Shown here: positions 23,145 through 36,703 of the stretch, piece by piece
Layout: each line of letters begins with the position of its first letter
How positions within the stretch are numbered: the first letter of the stretch is position 1
DNA from: Gnetum montanum
Taxonomy: Eukaryota > Streptophyta > Gnetopsida > Gnetales > Gnetaceae
Length of the DNA stretch: 64,000 nt
NCBI GenBank assembly: GCA_015680685.1
Contig: MNCI01033448.1
Span: 1 to 64,000, forward strand
Reading direction: 5' to 3'
Position numbers and translations under genes: made by a program
Notes under the pieces: model-generated
Told to the model about the DNA's origin: nothing
Seen by the model: the letters and a program-made list of their open reading frames with translations, nothing else
Databases searched by the model: none

Positions 23145-26036
23145 ATGGCACCAAAAAGGCAAACACACATAGGAAGGAGGACCATCTCAATTAAGAGAGA
23201 AATGGCCAAGAATGGGAAGGGGCTAAGAACAAGTCTAGCAAGAACCACTTACAACCCATGGCACAGGTCCTCTTAGGGAAGAAGTTGAGGTGGAATCTAT
23301 TTGTTAGATTCTAGAACCAACAACAAACAATTTCCACTGAGATGAAGCACCAGGTCAGCAAGGAAACCTTGAGGTGACCTTGATAAAAACTTGCTTGAAT
23401 CAAATCAGATCAAGGGAGGTCCAAAAAATAGTGCTCTAGAAGTTAAACATTTACTCTTTCCTAGAGTAAGAACCTAAAGAAGTACAAGACCAACTGAAGA
23501 CCTCTCTCATGTGGCCAATTATCACTTCCATGGGGGAGTGGTATATGGGAGAGACATTATTATTATGGAACAAAAGGTAGGCTATTTTAATAGTCAACAT
23601 CAAGGACATCTCAATGTATGACTCAATGTAGGGCATTATTGAAGTGCTTGGGTTGCCAGAAACTAGAGTGAATCTCATTAAGATTTCAATGCAAGAAGAC
23701 CCCATCATAAAAAAGGAATGGGTTTGGTAGTGCTATGGTATTTAAATCAAGGATTATGACATACTTACACTAATAAGAAAGATCTATTACAAGATTGTGG
23801 CCTTTCACCTAAACCCCACAGTAAGGCTCAACAAGATCACTACCTTTTCTGTCTATGCATGTGTTGCTCTAAGTGGGAGATTCCCTATCAACCTTTCATA
23901 GTTGATCTATCTGGATATAGAGAAGTAGTTTAAAGAGAATGAATGTGGAAGGAAGGCACTCCCCTTCCCATGCCTTATTAGAAACCTTTGTTGGAGAGGA
24001 GGGATAGTTTGTTATACAAATGATGTTGTTAGACATGCTTTGATCGGTAATTGAGTGGAGATCATGAAATATAAAATGTTTACAACAATCATTTAAGAAG
24101 AGGAGCATCAACTACTACCTCCGCTTGCTACTTAAACAACTATGTTGGATGTTGCTACAATAGCCCAATAGTTTCATGAATATTGAGAATGGCTCTTCAG
24201 TGAACAAGAGCAATGAGTAAGCATGAGTGGTGGGGATCCATCTATGTACCAATTAGCAATGAGTCACCTAAATGAGGTGGCCCAAATAGTTAGCTTGATG
24301 GGAGGAGGTGAATCCATTTTATTAGCCCAAAAAATGCAATTGTCCATGAGGTTGAATGCTAGTGTTAGAGAGGTCACAGTATCTCTTGCAGAATAGTAGC
24401 CATTTCCAAAAATTTCTAGTAACATTGTGACCTTCTTGGTGCACTTGGAGAAAGGTGAGGGGGCAACAGTGCTAGTGATGCAACCCCAAGGGAAAAAGAC
24501 AATAGTAGAGGTAGCTACTAATAGAATTACCAAAATACTCGATGCACCTATGTCATCGGTACCAAATTTCACTGCACTCAAAGATGTGCAAATGACCACA
24601 GGGATTATAAGTAGTAGGTTAAGCATAGTACTATATGAAGAATTGTTGGACCGATTGGTGGGAACTAGGCAACTATTTCTAGATGTCTTTGATCTTTTGA
24701 ATGGTATTACTACAACCTAGTTAGAGCTACTAAAAGCAACGAAAAAAACATTATATTGGAAGGGCAACTCAAAATAGCCAAGAAGCTGAATCAATGATTG
24801 GTTGTTGAAGTTGCTGAATTAAGAGCCCAAACTACTGACCTTGCATTTCTCAACTTGGCATTAATAAGAGATGAAGCTCTTGAAACACTTCACACTAGAC
24901 TAAAAGATGTTGAGGATGTGATGTAGACAGTGGTGTTCTACCGATCCTTGGTAGAGGCTACCCAATACAAAATTTAGAAGGCCTTGGATTTGACTCACCA
25001 AGAGAATGTGCAATTAACCACTAAGAAGCATCACCTACGAAATGTTGATGAGCATAAAAAATAGTTGACTAATATCATCCATCAATAGCAAGAGCAACTA
25101 GCTAGAGTGAACATAGAGCTAAGGACATTGGCAACTGAAAATAAAAACCTCTCCATGGAGGAGGCCTATGCCCTTCTCCAAAAGACTATAATAGAGGTAG
25201 CCACATGGAAATCAGAGGCTCTCAAATTTGAGAGAGTTAAGGATCATTATAGAGATCAGGTTGGTCTACAAAAATAATTTAATGAAAAGAACATCTAGTT
25301 GATGAAGGCAAAAGTAAATGAAACCCTCTAGAAACTTCAATAAAGATATAAATTATGGCAACCCATCATTGATGGAATCAATCAATACAATAAAGTAGAA
25401 ATCCACCTAAAGGAGTTGCAGATAGAGGAAATGATGGAATACATGAAGCTCACCAATCTTCGATATGCAAATTTGGCTATGTTGACTGCTGGAAGGCCAC
25501 AATCATAATTGGAGAAGCAAGTGGCCAACTCATACTTATTTTACAAGGCTGAGTTTAAGCATCACAAGGACGCTAAGCAAAAGCTTATGGTGAAAAATGT
25601 GGAACTCAAGGTTATCAAGGGAAAATATGCTAATTAGAGATCTACTATTGAGAACCTGGCCAAAAGAATGAATGACTACCATGAACTACAAAACATAGTC
25701 TAGGCGTTTGATGTTGGATGCAAACAATTCACTGCCTAGTTTGTCAATGTTAAGCAGTTGTTTCCAATAATTCTCTATCCATGGGATATCTCCATTTTAG
25801 CCCATATTGACACTACCACATGGACTATGAATGATCCCTGGAGTATGGAGGAGAAGATGAAGGAATTACTAGATGCCTTTCATCTTCCATTGGAGGTTGT
25901 AGCTGTAGCAAGACAGTCATAGCCACCTTGCCCACCACATGTGCCTGAAGCTAGTGAAGGTCCTTCAGAACCTTAGGAACCTCCACTGCCTAGGACTATA
26001 TGATCTTCTGAATCGCCTTTATGTCATCAAAGGATG
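23145..26036 (+). pseudogene. Plant-transposon-protein-like gene with long coiled coil, left arm
   Basis: The first ATG that fits is 23145 (MAPKRQTHIGRRTISIKREM). The frame is riddled with stops. A recognisable block at about 23790-24010 reads NKITTFSVYACVALSGRFPI, then LSQLIYLDIEKQF and PFPCLIRNLCWRGGIV. This resembles the LPFPxLIxxLCxxAGV pattern of the domain called 'putative plant transposon protein' (PF20167-like; unverified). From 24427 to 25900 the text is a very long heptad-rich, Lys/Glu-rich coiled coil, followed by a Pro-rich end. In Athila-like elements an extra gene lies after integrase in the env position, and the right-arm copy lies in exactly that place. The function is unknown. 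Confidence 0.55.
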
Positions 26037-26085
26037 TGCTATCCAGTTTTGAGTTATCATGTCATGGTGTTCATGGATAAAGAGT

Positions 26086-26920
26086 AATGAATAAAATAAA
26101 ATAATTAAATTGCTAATTTAATATAACTAGCTACACCTAACTGATCCTAATATAAGCATCCATTCCCACTTAGTGTACACATCCTAAACATGTTTAACAC
26201 TACTAGGTTACCAAATGTTAAGCATTACAGGGATTACTAAGTGCCAAGTGTGTGCTCGAAGTGGTCATACTTATGTGCTTAATTAATCATTATTTATTCT
26301 AGCTTAATCTAGCTTAATCTAGCTTAATTTAGCTTAATTAATTACTTAAAATATTATAGGAAATTGCATAAAACATTAAATGCATAAATAAACAATTAAT
26401 CTATTTTAAAGTTTGCAAGGTTTATTAGAAAGCTTGTTTTATTATTGGACACACTGCCATGCTCAGGTACAACAGTGCTCGAATAAAGATTCATACATTC
26501 CTTGACTCCTAATATAGGCACTTAGAAAAATATTCTAGCTTTTAAATGATAAAATTGCAAGAGATCTACTACAACTATGACAAAAGATGTCATAAACATG
26601 ATGAGTGAACATGTATTTATAGGCAAAAATAGACACTGCATTGATGAGGCCACATCAACACATCAAATCCCATGTTGTTAGGACCACATTGATGAGGCCT
26701 CGTTAATGTAGCCCAGAAAATGCTACTCATCATACCTCCATGACTAAATGAAAACTTTTTGTTGAGTGAACAAAAGAAGAAAAAAGTTTCTTATAAAATT
26801 TTGGAAAGATATGGGATTATTAACTATCTATTGACATACATAAACACAACATCATGCATGAACAAACACTAAGTTCCCAAGTGTACAAAATTACAACCAT
26901 GATAAAGTATTTGTGTTTAG
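26086..26920 (-). mobile_element. LTR-like sequence in the centre of the inverted repeat
   Basis: On the minus strand this has GCCTATAAATACATG (plus 26608-26622) and then, further on, TTGGTAACCTAGTAGTGTTA and GGATGTGTACACTAAG, in the same order as TATA and U5 landmarks in the LTR of element 1 (2484-2940). Exact ends are uncertain. It may be the 3' LTR of the Athila-like element at 31950-35530, whose 3' gene is the right arm. Confidence 0.55.
26299..26340. repeat. 10-bp tandem repeat AGCTTAATCT
   Basis: Four consecutive AGCTTAATCT-type units, the last two with T changes, sit in the central LTR-like segment. Confidence 0.9.
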
Positions 26921-26999
26921 GATAAAAAAATTGAACACAAGGATAAAAATGATTAATACAATTCCTTTGATGACATGAAGATGAGGAAGAAGTTCAAAT

Positions 27000-29828
27000 G
27001 ATCCTAGGTGGTGAAGGCTCCTTAGGCTCTAAAGCAGCTTCTCCTACTTCAAGCACACATGGTGGTTGAGGAGGTTATGGTTGTCTTACGGCAGTTGCAA
27101 CTTCTGGAGGAAGACAGAAGGCATCCAATAGTGATTTCATCTTCTTCTCCTTGCTCTTAGGATTGTTCATGGTCTACATTACATTGTGAATGTGGGAACA
27201 TCCGAAGGATAGGGCATTGTTGGAAATGACTCCTTCACATTAATGAACCAGGTTATAAAAAGTTTGCATTCAACATCGAATGCCTTTACTACATTCTACA
27301 ACTCCTGGTAGTCACTCATTTTCTTGGCTAGGTTCTCAGTAGTAGATCATTGATTAGTGAAGTGCTATCTAAGAACATTGAGGGTTTCATTCACCACCTC
27401 AAGCTTCTACTGAGTTTCTTTGTTATGATTGAACTTAGCTTCATACAAGTACAAACTAGCCACCTAGTTCTCCAATTCAAGTTGTGGTCTTCTAGTAGTT
27501 AACATTGCTAGCTTTGCATGATGAAGACTAGCAAGCTCCATGTACTCCTTCATCTCCTCAATTTGTAGCTTCTTCATGTTGATCTCCATCTTGTTGTAAT
27601 CATGAGCCTATCAAAGATAGGCTACCAGACATCACTTGCTTCCTTAAGCTGCTAGAAGGCCTTAGTAACTTTCACCTTCATTATTTGAATATGGCTTTAT
27701 ATTGATTTCTTTTTGTAGATCAACTTGATCTTTGTAGTGATTTTTAACTCTCAAATTTGAGAGCCTTATTTTTCTAGGTAGGTACCTTTATTGGAGATTT
27801 CTACTAAAGGGCTTAGACATCCTCCATGGAGAGATTTCTATTTTTGACTATCAATCTCCTTAGTTTAGTGTTTACTCTAGCTAGCTGCTTCTACTATTAA
27901 TGGATGAAATGTTGCATTTGCTGCTTTTGCACATCAACATTCCACAGGTGGTGATTTTCTATGGTTAAGATGACATTCTCCTGGTGAGTTTGATCCAAGG
28001 CCTTTTGATATTATGCATGGTGACATCGATCAAGGATTGATCAAAGATCATGATCTCCTTTGTGTCCTCAACCTTCTTGAGATTTTCTTGAAGTTGTTGA
28101 AAAGTTTCATCATGAGTCAATGTAGGGTTGAGAAGCATAGGATTAGCAAGGTAGGTTCTTAATTCAGTAGCCTCTGCAACCAAGCATTGGTTTTGAGCCT
28201 AGGATGCTTTGAGTTACCCTTCCATGATAATGCATTTGCTCCTTAGTTCTAGCAACTCTAAATGGGTTGTAGTGACTGTATCCAAAAGGTCAAAAACATT
28301 CAAAATTGGTTGCCTAGTTCCCACTAGTCGATCTAGTAACTCCTCATGATAGGCTATGCTCAATTTGCTACTAATTGTTCCTATAGATGTCTACACATCT
28401 CTGAGTGTAGAAATGTCTAGTATAGACATTGTAGGTTCATTTAATGAATTAGAAATTTTATTAGTAACCACCTCTGCTACTGTCTCCTATCCATGGTGCT
28501 ACATCACCAAGACAAGTGCCCCCTTGCATTCCTCCAAACACATTGAGAAAGTAGTAGCATTTCTAGAGATGTATAGGAATTCCTACTATTGTAAGAGAGA
28601 GACCATTACCTCTTGGGTGCTAGGATTCAATCTCATGAGTAGTTGCATTCATTGAGCTGAAAAAATTGGCCCACCTTCCTCCATCTAGCTAATAATTTGA
28701 GTGACTTCATTAAAGTGACTCATTGCTAGGTGATACATGGATAGATCACCACCACTTGTTCCTACTCGTTGCTCCTACTCATGCAACAATTACTCTCAGA
28801 TATTGTGCATTTTTTCAAGGGTAGTGAGGGACTTTGGCACTACTTTATGAGTGGACAATGGAGGTGGTGGTTGTTACTCCTCTTCCATGCTTGAGGTAGT
28901 GGTCTTGTCTTTCATCATTTCTACCCAAGAGGCAGAAGAAATATGCCTGATTATATCATTGGTGTAACAAACTATTCCTGCCCTTTTGCATAGTTTTCTA
29001 ATGAGGCAAGGAAAGGGTAGGGTCTTCCTTCCATGTTTTTTTTTCTTTAAATTGCTTCGCTATCTCTAGATAGATTAGTTGTGAAAGGTTCACATGGAAT
29101 TTTTCGCTTAAAGCAACACATGCACAGGTGAAAAAAGTAGTCACCATTAGATTGAGATGATAGGTCACTATCTTGAAATATACATGCTCCACTATGGTGA
29201 GTGCATCATACTCCTTGCGCTCCACTTTATAACATCACCGAGCCCACTCCTTCTTTGCCTCTGGGTCTATTTATGTAGAGATCTCTACCAAATTTTTTCT
29301 AATATAAGGAAACCCAAGGTCCTACACAATGGAATCCACTGAGTAGGATACCTAAATGTCCTTGATCTTCAAAATGGCTCTTACTTGCCTACCATTCTAG
29401 ATGAGATATGCCTCTCCCATGTACCATTCCTCACTAGAAGTGATGATTGGCCACATGGGAGATTTCTACAACCACATCTTAACTTCTAATGGAGAATGTT
29501 CTAAAAATGATCCAAAGTTCAATTCTTAGAGAATTAAATATTGGATGTCATGAGGCTTATTTTGATCAAGGTAGGCTTGAGTTAATGTGACCTCTAGTCT
29601 TGTCATTTGTCCTAGTGGCTCATCTTGATGGGATTATTTAGTTACAATTGCTTCCTTGGGAATCTATTGGATAGATTCCACTTCAAGAATTTCTTGAAGA
29701 GGTCCCATCACATGAGTTTCTGCTACCTATTCTTGGGCTTGTTCTTGTTGCTCCCTTTTAGCTCTAGTTCATTTATCCCTTGGTTGAGATGGTCCTCCTT
29801 CATATAGGCATTTCAGTCTAGGTGTCAT
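27000..29828 (-). pseudogene. Plant-transposon-protein-like gene with coiled coil, right arm
   Basis: This is the inverted partner of 23145-26036. On the minus strand the start ATG at 29828 aligns with that of the left arm. The conserved block reads TTFFTCACVALSEKFHVNLS then LSQLIYLEIAKQF (about 29110-29040). After a frame change comes LPFPCLIRKLCKRAGIVCYT (about 29010-28960). The coiled-coil part includes LQENLKKVEDTKEIMI near 28080. Stops are frequent. It lies downstream of, and in the same orientation as, the Athila-like pol at 35530-31950, so I infer it is the env-position gene of that element. Confidence 0.55.
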
Positions 29829-30899
29829 CTATAATCACAACATGACCAAGGATTAGCACTTAATGTGTAACTTTGAAACATTTGGAATACGTTATCCCTT
29901 GGGCTAGTTACACTTGGCTAAGTTGTAATCATGGCTAGTTTGATTATTTTAATATTATCTAATTAAATAGGTTACCAGAGTGTGTTGGAAGGGTATAACT
30001 ATCATAGGTTGATGATTTAATATTATTTTATTCATTAAACCCATGGGAGAGTTAAAACCATTCTGAAGGATTTTCTATCAAAAACCTAAGGTTTGTGGCC
30101 CCTACGATGTAAAGCATACCTCCAAAAGTTATAGGGCTAAAGAACAAAGTGAATTAGATAAAAAATTTTAAAGTTATGGGCTTTGGAAGGTTTTGAGCTC
30201 TGAAAAATTACAAAAGCTCACCTTATGTTTGAAGTAAATGACAAAAAAATCCTAAGTGGTGAGTGCTATATATAGAGATTTTTCCATCTATTGACTAGGC
30301 CTTGTCAACAAGGCCTAGTTAAAGCTATCAACTACGTTGACTAAGCCTACTCAACATGGCTATTGATCATCATTGACCAAGTTAAAATTAAAAAAATACA
30401 AGGAGTTTTTAAATGAAATTAAAGTCAAATGGAAGCCAAAAAATCCAAGAACATAATTAAATTCATGAAGAGGAATTAACATTTCTCAAAAGATGGAGAA
30501 TGATTAGAGAAATGTCATAAGGAACACACAATTGGTTGCAACCAATGGGAAATGCAAAAGATTTGATTACCAAAATGTCCAAAGTTAAGGGACTTAACTA
30601 GCCTAACCAAGAGATATGAAAGTGGGTCCTTTCCATAGTAGGCTTATGCCCTTATTTACCCTTGCATAACCTCAACTAAGGAGTTCATAGGCCCAATAGC
30701 CGATTAATGGTTACGAAAAGTTAATGACCAAATCCCAAAGAATCTACCTAAGAATTTCAACACATCAATCTAAGACATTAATCAAAAACATAAAAATTGA
30801 TAGTGAGGTGAGTTATGAAAAGCATTGATGGATGGGATAGAAAGTGGAATGGATGTTCCAATCATGATCAAATGAAGTCCCTTGTGGATTCTATGGTTA

Positions 30900-31949
30900 A
30901 ATGACCCAATGAATTCCAACCTTAGTCTAGATCAAAACCAACCTCTTTCAGTGACTTTGGATCACCACTCGAGGATTGATCCACCCCCTCGAGACACAAG
31001 AATGCTCCCACAGACAACCACCATTTCTTATTGAAAAAAAAAAGAGAACCAAAAAGTAAGAAAGGGATTTATTTAAAGGGGACCTTTAGGAATGGGTAAC
31101 ATGTCTTTCTAGTCCCATAACTTGTGCTTGTAGCCCATTTAGTTTATCTAAGGGATGTGCTCTAAATTCTCATCGTGGTTTTTTTTGGTATTTTATGTTT
31201 TTATGAATTTTTTGGATGGGAACCACACCATGCAAAGACTTATTCAACTTCATGTTATGGGTTAACATGGAATGGTAAGAAATCCATGAAAACACACATG
31301 CACTCAAGCAAGTAGAGAGGTAGAAAGGGTATTGAATCCTCTTGAATTCACATCTTTTTTCAACCTTTGAATCTATCCCAAGTTTGAAGATTACTAAGGT
31401 TATAAGTTCATTAATGTTTTATTAATGAAAGGACCTTAGATTTCCAAAACCAAGAAAACTATAGAGTTGGTGAAAGGGTGGATGACATGAACTCACTTCC
31501 TATTTGATGAAAAATAAACCTATCTTAGTCATCAGTCATCAAAATTTAAAAATAGAAACCAAACATTAGTAATCAAAAACATTAGATAGAAACCACCATT
31601 AGGAAAGAACTACATCATTACTAAGTTCTGTTGGAAATAAAGCACTTTTATTAGAACATAAGAAAAATTCACACCAAAATATGGGAAAATATAAAAGAAA
31701 TTGTAAAATGTTCAAGAAAAATAAAACATACGAATAATGTTATAAAATAAAAATATGGAAAAATAACAAAGTGTAAAACAAAAATGGTATAAAACAAAAA
31801 TAAAAAAGTAGAAAAGGTGAAGAGCTAGTTTAATGATTAGCATATATAGCCATCTCCCACACAACTGAGTTGAAAGGAGGAGATCCAAAAGATTGAGTGT
31901 GGTTGTCCATTCGATGAGGTGTTGATTTCACTAGCTTACTTGGACTCAT
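30900..31949 (-). other. Non-coding region between integrase and the env-position gene
   Basis: I see no protein signal. The left arm counterpart (21772-22200) is equally non-coding. From 31237 to 31949 the sequence is outside the surviving inverted repeat and is A-rich. Confidence 0.4.
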
Positions 31950-34900
31950 GGAATAGTTTTAGTTGTTGCATGTTGATTAGCTATTTCTTGTTTGGGCTCT
32001 TAGGTTTGTAAATTAACATGGACCGAGAAGGAATGGTTTCATAAATGATGTAAGGCCCTTCTCACAACATTTGAAACTTAGTTCATTGAGATACAAGTGT
32101 GTGGTTTTAGTAGAGAACCTTGTCTCTAGGTTGAAATTTCATTTTTCTTATCCTAAGGTCATGACATTTTTTAGTAAATTCTTTGTGCACTTTATTTAAG
32201 GATAGGGGCACTAATAAATTTTCATCTAGCATGTTAAGGTTGATGAATTTATCTTTTTGTGCTAGGATTTGGTCAAGTTCAAGATCACAAGGTGTTAAAA
32301 GTGTATAGAGCTTAGATTGAATTGGAAGAGTTGGTAAATTTTTGTACACCAGCTAATAGGGAGAGTAGCCTATACAGAGTTTTCATGTTGAGTAGTACGC
32401 CTAGAGGGCATCATTAAGTTTTGTTCTCTAATCTCTCTTATATTTGCTAATTTTTCTTATTAATATTTTCATGAATTCCCTATTGGTAACTTCTACTTGA
32501 TCGTTGGCTTGGAGGTGGTAGGATGTTGTTAATTTATGTTCAGCCCTTAAGTGTTGCATGAGCTTGCAAAAATTAGCACCTGTAAAATGAGTGCCATTAT
32601 CAAAAATTAGTGAACTTGGCACTCTAAACCTATTTACAACATTTTGTTGTACAAACCATACAACAGTGGAAAATGTATAGTTGGTGACGACTACTACTTT
32701 TTCCCATTTCATAGAATAGTCAATGGTGACTATTATATACCCCTTTCCATTTGACATGGGTGTGATGGGATCCATTAATTCTATGTTCCAGATGTTGAAG
32801 GGTTCTAGTTATTGGATCCATTACTAAGATCCCTTCATTTGAGAAATCATCCCACCATCTCATTGATAGTGTTTACAATAGTAGATGAATTATTGGAAAT
32901 TCTTAAAGATTATTGTCCAATAGTACCCTACCATTTGGATTTTAATGGTCATGCATCTCCTTGCATAGTGGATCCCACAAGGACCCTTGTGAGTGTCTTG
33001 TAGAATGCATAGTTGGTTAGCATCAAGAACATACTAACGAATCATGCCATGGGCACACACCTTGTAAAGGTGTCTATTAATCTTCATGAAGCATTTGGCC
33101 TGATGAAGAAACTATTATTTCCTCTAGTGGTCTAACTCTTATAGCATCTCTTGAGAGAGAAGATAAGTGAGGATGTCATCATACCATTTTGGTTCAATGA
33201 GCACTTGTTTGTTTATTATACCAGTAAAGAGGAGTTCATCAAGAAATTGATCAGATAGTGGACTCTCATCCTCTTTACTGGTTCATCATAACTGAGATAA
33301 GTGATCAACAACAACATTCTCAATTCCCTTTCGATCTATCATTGTAAGATCAAACTCCTGCAAGATCACTAGCCACCGTATGACACAGGGGGCTCACTAT
33401 TGGTTTATTCATCAAAAAGTAAGTGGAATTGTGGTTAATGTGCACAAACACCTTATGTCCAAGCACATAGTGCCTAAGCTTCTCTAAAGAATACACTATT
33501 GTCATCAACTCTTTCTCTATTGTGGTGTAACTGAATTATGCACCCACAATGCTCTCACTTGCGTAGTGGATGTAATATGGACATTTTTGATCATCCAACT
33601 ACATAAGCACAACTCCTAAGGCATAGTTTGATGCATCCTCATGATGTGAAATGGATGGGACCAATAAGGTGTTTATAGAATTAGAGTCTCCACAAGCTTC
33701 TCCTAAGTTGTTAGAATGCCTTTTTGCATTCCTTGGTCCATATGAACGAAGAATATTTCATTGTGAGCTTGACCAATGGTTTCACAACCTTAGGGAAATT
33801 CTTTATGAATTGCCAGTAGTAGCTAATGTGTCTAAGGAATGATCAAACATCTGTAATAGTTTTTGGTTGATGGGTTATTCTTTGGATGACCTAAATCTCT
33901 TTAGGGTCCACCTCAATCGTTGTTTAAGAAATTCTATGTCCCAACACAATATCCTTCTAGACCATGAGATGGATTTTTTACCAATTGAGCTAAAGATTAG
34001 ACTTCATGCAACTTTTAAGCACTTACTCAAGGTAGTCTAAAGCTTGCTTGAATATAGCACCATAGGTGGAGAACTCATCTATGAAGACTTCAACTCCACT
34101 ACCAATTTGCTATTGAAAATTGCGTAGGAAAAGGTGTTGGAAAGTTGTAGGGGCATTTCACAAATGAAAGGGCATCTTACGATATGTAAAAGTCCTTAAA
34201 GGACTTGAGAATGTTGTTTTGGCCTGATCCTTGGATGAAATCTAAATTTGGTTATAGCCACTATAACCATATAGAAAACTATAATAGCAATGCCCAAAAC
34301 TAGTGTCCAACACCTAGTCCATAAATGGCAATAAAAAAATGATCTTTGAACATCACCATTTTCAATAGCCTAAAATCAATAAAGACTCACCATTCCCATA
34401 TTTCTTTGGCATAATTACAAGTGGGTTAATCCACTCACTATTCACAATTAGATAGATGAACCCTACCTTGAGGTGTTGTTCAATTTCTTATTTGATGATC
34501 TATTTCAATTTGGGATTCAGTTGCCATTGTAGCTACCTATTTAGCTTCATGGCTAGATTGGTATAGATGTGATGCTAGCATATCCTAGGATCAATCCTTG
34601 TGAGTTTAGGATAAGATCAACTAAAGGCTGTTGGCCATTTGTTAGCCACTTTTAACAACATTCTTTTTTGCTTATGAGCAAGGTTAGCATTGATTATAAT
34701 AGACTTAACATTTTTCAAAAATGTATATTCCATGCTGGTAGGTAGAGTTTTCAACTCTAAGGGCTCTTGTTTAAAACTATCATAGATTTCCAACTCTCCC
34801 CAATTGGTATCATTAAGTTCATCATTAAAGAGTTGATGATGAACTTTCTTTAGTTTATCCATGCTTTTACCATAGGCACAAGTTAGGCTCTTAGTAGGTT

Positions 34901-35530
34901 CCATGCAAAGTGTGCTACTCTCAGAATCAATTGTCAGCCATTGGGTATCCTCCTATTTTATGGCTACTATGTACAAGCACTTTTGGATTTCAAATTCATC
35001 TGCACACTATTTGCATGCTTTGATTGATGTGCTTTTAATAGACCAAAGTTTCTACACATAGTTGCACCCTGTATCACTATATGTGATGCATGGAAATCTC
35101 TTCTTCTTGATCTTTCCAAATACATTTTCCTTGGAAATCTCCAGGGAAAGATCTCTAATGTCTATTTGCATGTCAACAATGCTTGACCAAGCCCTTCCCA
35201 TAATGATTGGGAAGTCTCCCTTGCAATTGTCAACTTTGATCACCAAAAAATTGACAAGAAATGACCATCTAGAGATAGTGGTCATAATGTCCTTCATGAG
35301 TCCTAAGGAAATAATGATGGATTGATCTACCAATTCTAAATGGATGTTCTTCTTCTTGAGAGGATGCAGGTTCTAGGCATTGTACCTTTCATGGGAAATC
35401 AAGTTGAAACAAAAACCTAAATCAAGAAGAGCCTTGCATGGCTCATTTTCAACAATTTGCAATTAGATGAGAGGACTTCCAGGATCACCTCTTTTCCTAG
35501 GAAGGTTGCCAACCTTGATCCAATTAGATA
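31950..35530 (-). pseudogene. Athila-like protease, RT, RNase H and integrase, broken
   Basis: Reading leftward from 35530: protease with ALLDLGFCFNLIS (D-x-G type active site) and DFPIIMGRAWSSIVDMQIDI. A pre-RT block follows, ELKTLPTSMEYTFLKNV, matching the Athila LKPLPxHLxYxFL motif (34904-34617). Next come RT with SGYNQI and VFIDEFSTYG in place of FxDDF, RNase H with SSFVWTKECKKAF and HYVLGHKVFVH, and integrase with a decayed His-Cys finger (GPCGIHYA ... CKHYQ). The integrase core keeps the first and second Asp (LMDPITP, IFDNGTHF) and a Glu (QVEVTNRE), then KVLYYNHTL near its end. Stops and frameshifts occur throughout. No gag is found to the right. Confidence 0.8.
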
Positions 35531-36703
35531 TAGTGTGGGTTAACATAATAGTGTGGATTTTGGGTAGCATGTGGTTTGAAGAGCTCTCAAAAGGAATGGA
35601 TGTAGAGGATGAAGAAGACGTAGAAAATGCGATTGATCAATAGTCAAAGTGCTATAAGCATATACAAGAACCCAACTTTTCATGCTTGAATGAAGCACAT
35701 TGTAATTCAGTATCATTATATATGGAAGGGAATTCAAAAATAAAGGATTGTTTTGAAAAAGATATCTACTGAAGAAATCAGTAGAAAAAACTTTGTTTAC
35801 GATGACAAAACATTGGCAAAAGCCTTGAACCTACCATTTGTATTATGAACCTCAAATGCTTTATCACTATCAATTTTATCCCAATAATTTAATGTATTTA
35901 ATCTTAATTAAACTAATAATATGGGTCTCATTGCTGCCCGGGCACCATTGTGAAGGTAGTGAGGAAACCATCAATGTGAAGGTAGTGATGAAACCCCCAA
36001 TGATAAAACAAACCAACATGTCAAAGAAGCTTGTAGATCTTTAAATTGATCATGCAAAAATATTGTATGCTTATACTCTAAAAATTATGAACTATTCATA
36101 TGGTATAATTCTTATAGCATTTAAATTTTATGATGTAATATGAATTGCAAACTCTTAAGAAGAATACAATGAGCTAACTTTGAGTTCGCAATTGTAAATA
36201 TATGCTAAGATATTTATCCAAATCAGAACTGAAACTAAAATTGCTTTAATATACCTTATGTAACTTCAAGGAAAAGTGTTTTCGTACATCAAAAGAAAAT
36301 GTGTGGCATTAGTTAACCACTAATCTCGTAAAGGACATCAAATCTACAATGACGAAGACAGGCGTTCATACAAAATTCAGAGAAATACTGGAATAATTTG
36401 AAAGTCGTGGTTCTTTTGTCGACCTGAATTGGACATAACTGGTAATTTTTGAAGCAGTCACATTCCTGCTACCCATTTAACAATTATGAATGTCTTAATT
36501 ATGTCAATGTCATTTTTCTAGCCAATTAGGCTGGCAATTATTGGTTGGCATTTTTCTCGTCAATCAACATTCAACGGTCATGTCAATGAAAAAGGAAGGA
36601 TGAAAAGTGGACATTATGGTTTGGATTTTGAGTTGCATAAACTTTATCTTGCGTTGCATTTGGAACCTAGCTGCTACTTCTTCTTCAATACTTTGCAATC
36701 ACG
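35531..36703. other. No gene seen; broken edge between element and host pseudogene
   Basis: This interval should contain gag of the Athila-like element to the right of its protease but does not. A host-like AT-rich sequence precedes the receptor kinase start. From about 36240 on it could be the old promoter of that gene. Confidence 0.4.

Larger units (their letters stand above)
21772..31236. repeat. Large imperfect inverted repeat, arms over 4 kb
   Basis: The left arm, 21772 to about 26036, matches the reverse complement of about 26965-31236. Landmarks: GGTGTGGTTCCCATCC at the left outer end and its complement at 31213-31228; GGGTAACATGTCTTTCTAGTCCC at 31093 and its complement near 21890; the coding block at 24264-24626 versus 28356-28655; and TTTATGTCATCAAAGG near 26018 versus its complement near 26965. 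The arms are tail-to-tail copies of one gene-bearing repeat. Copy C landed in the left arm at 21771/21772. Confidence 0.85.
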
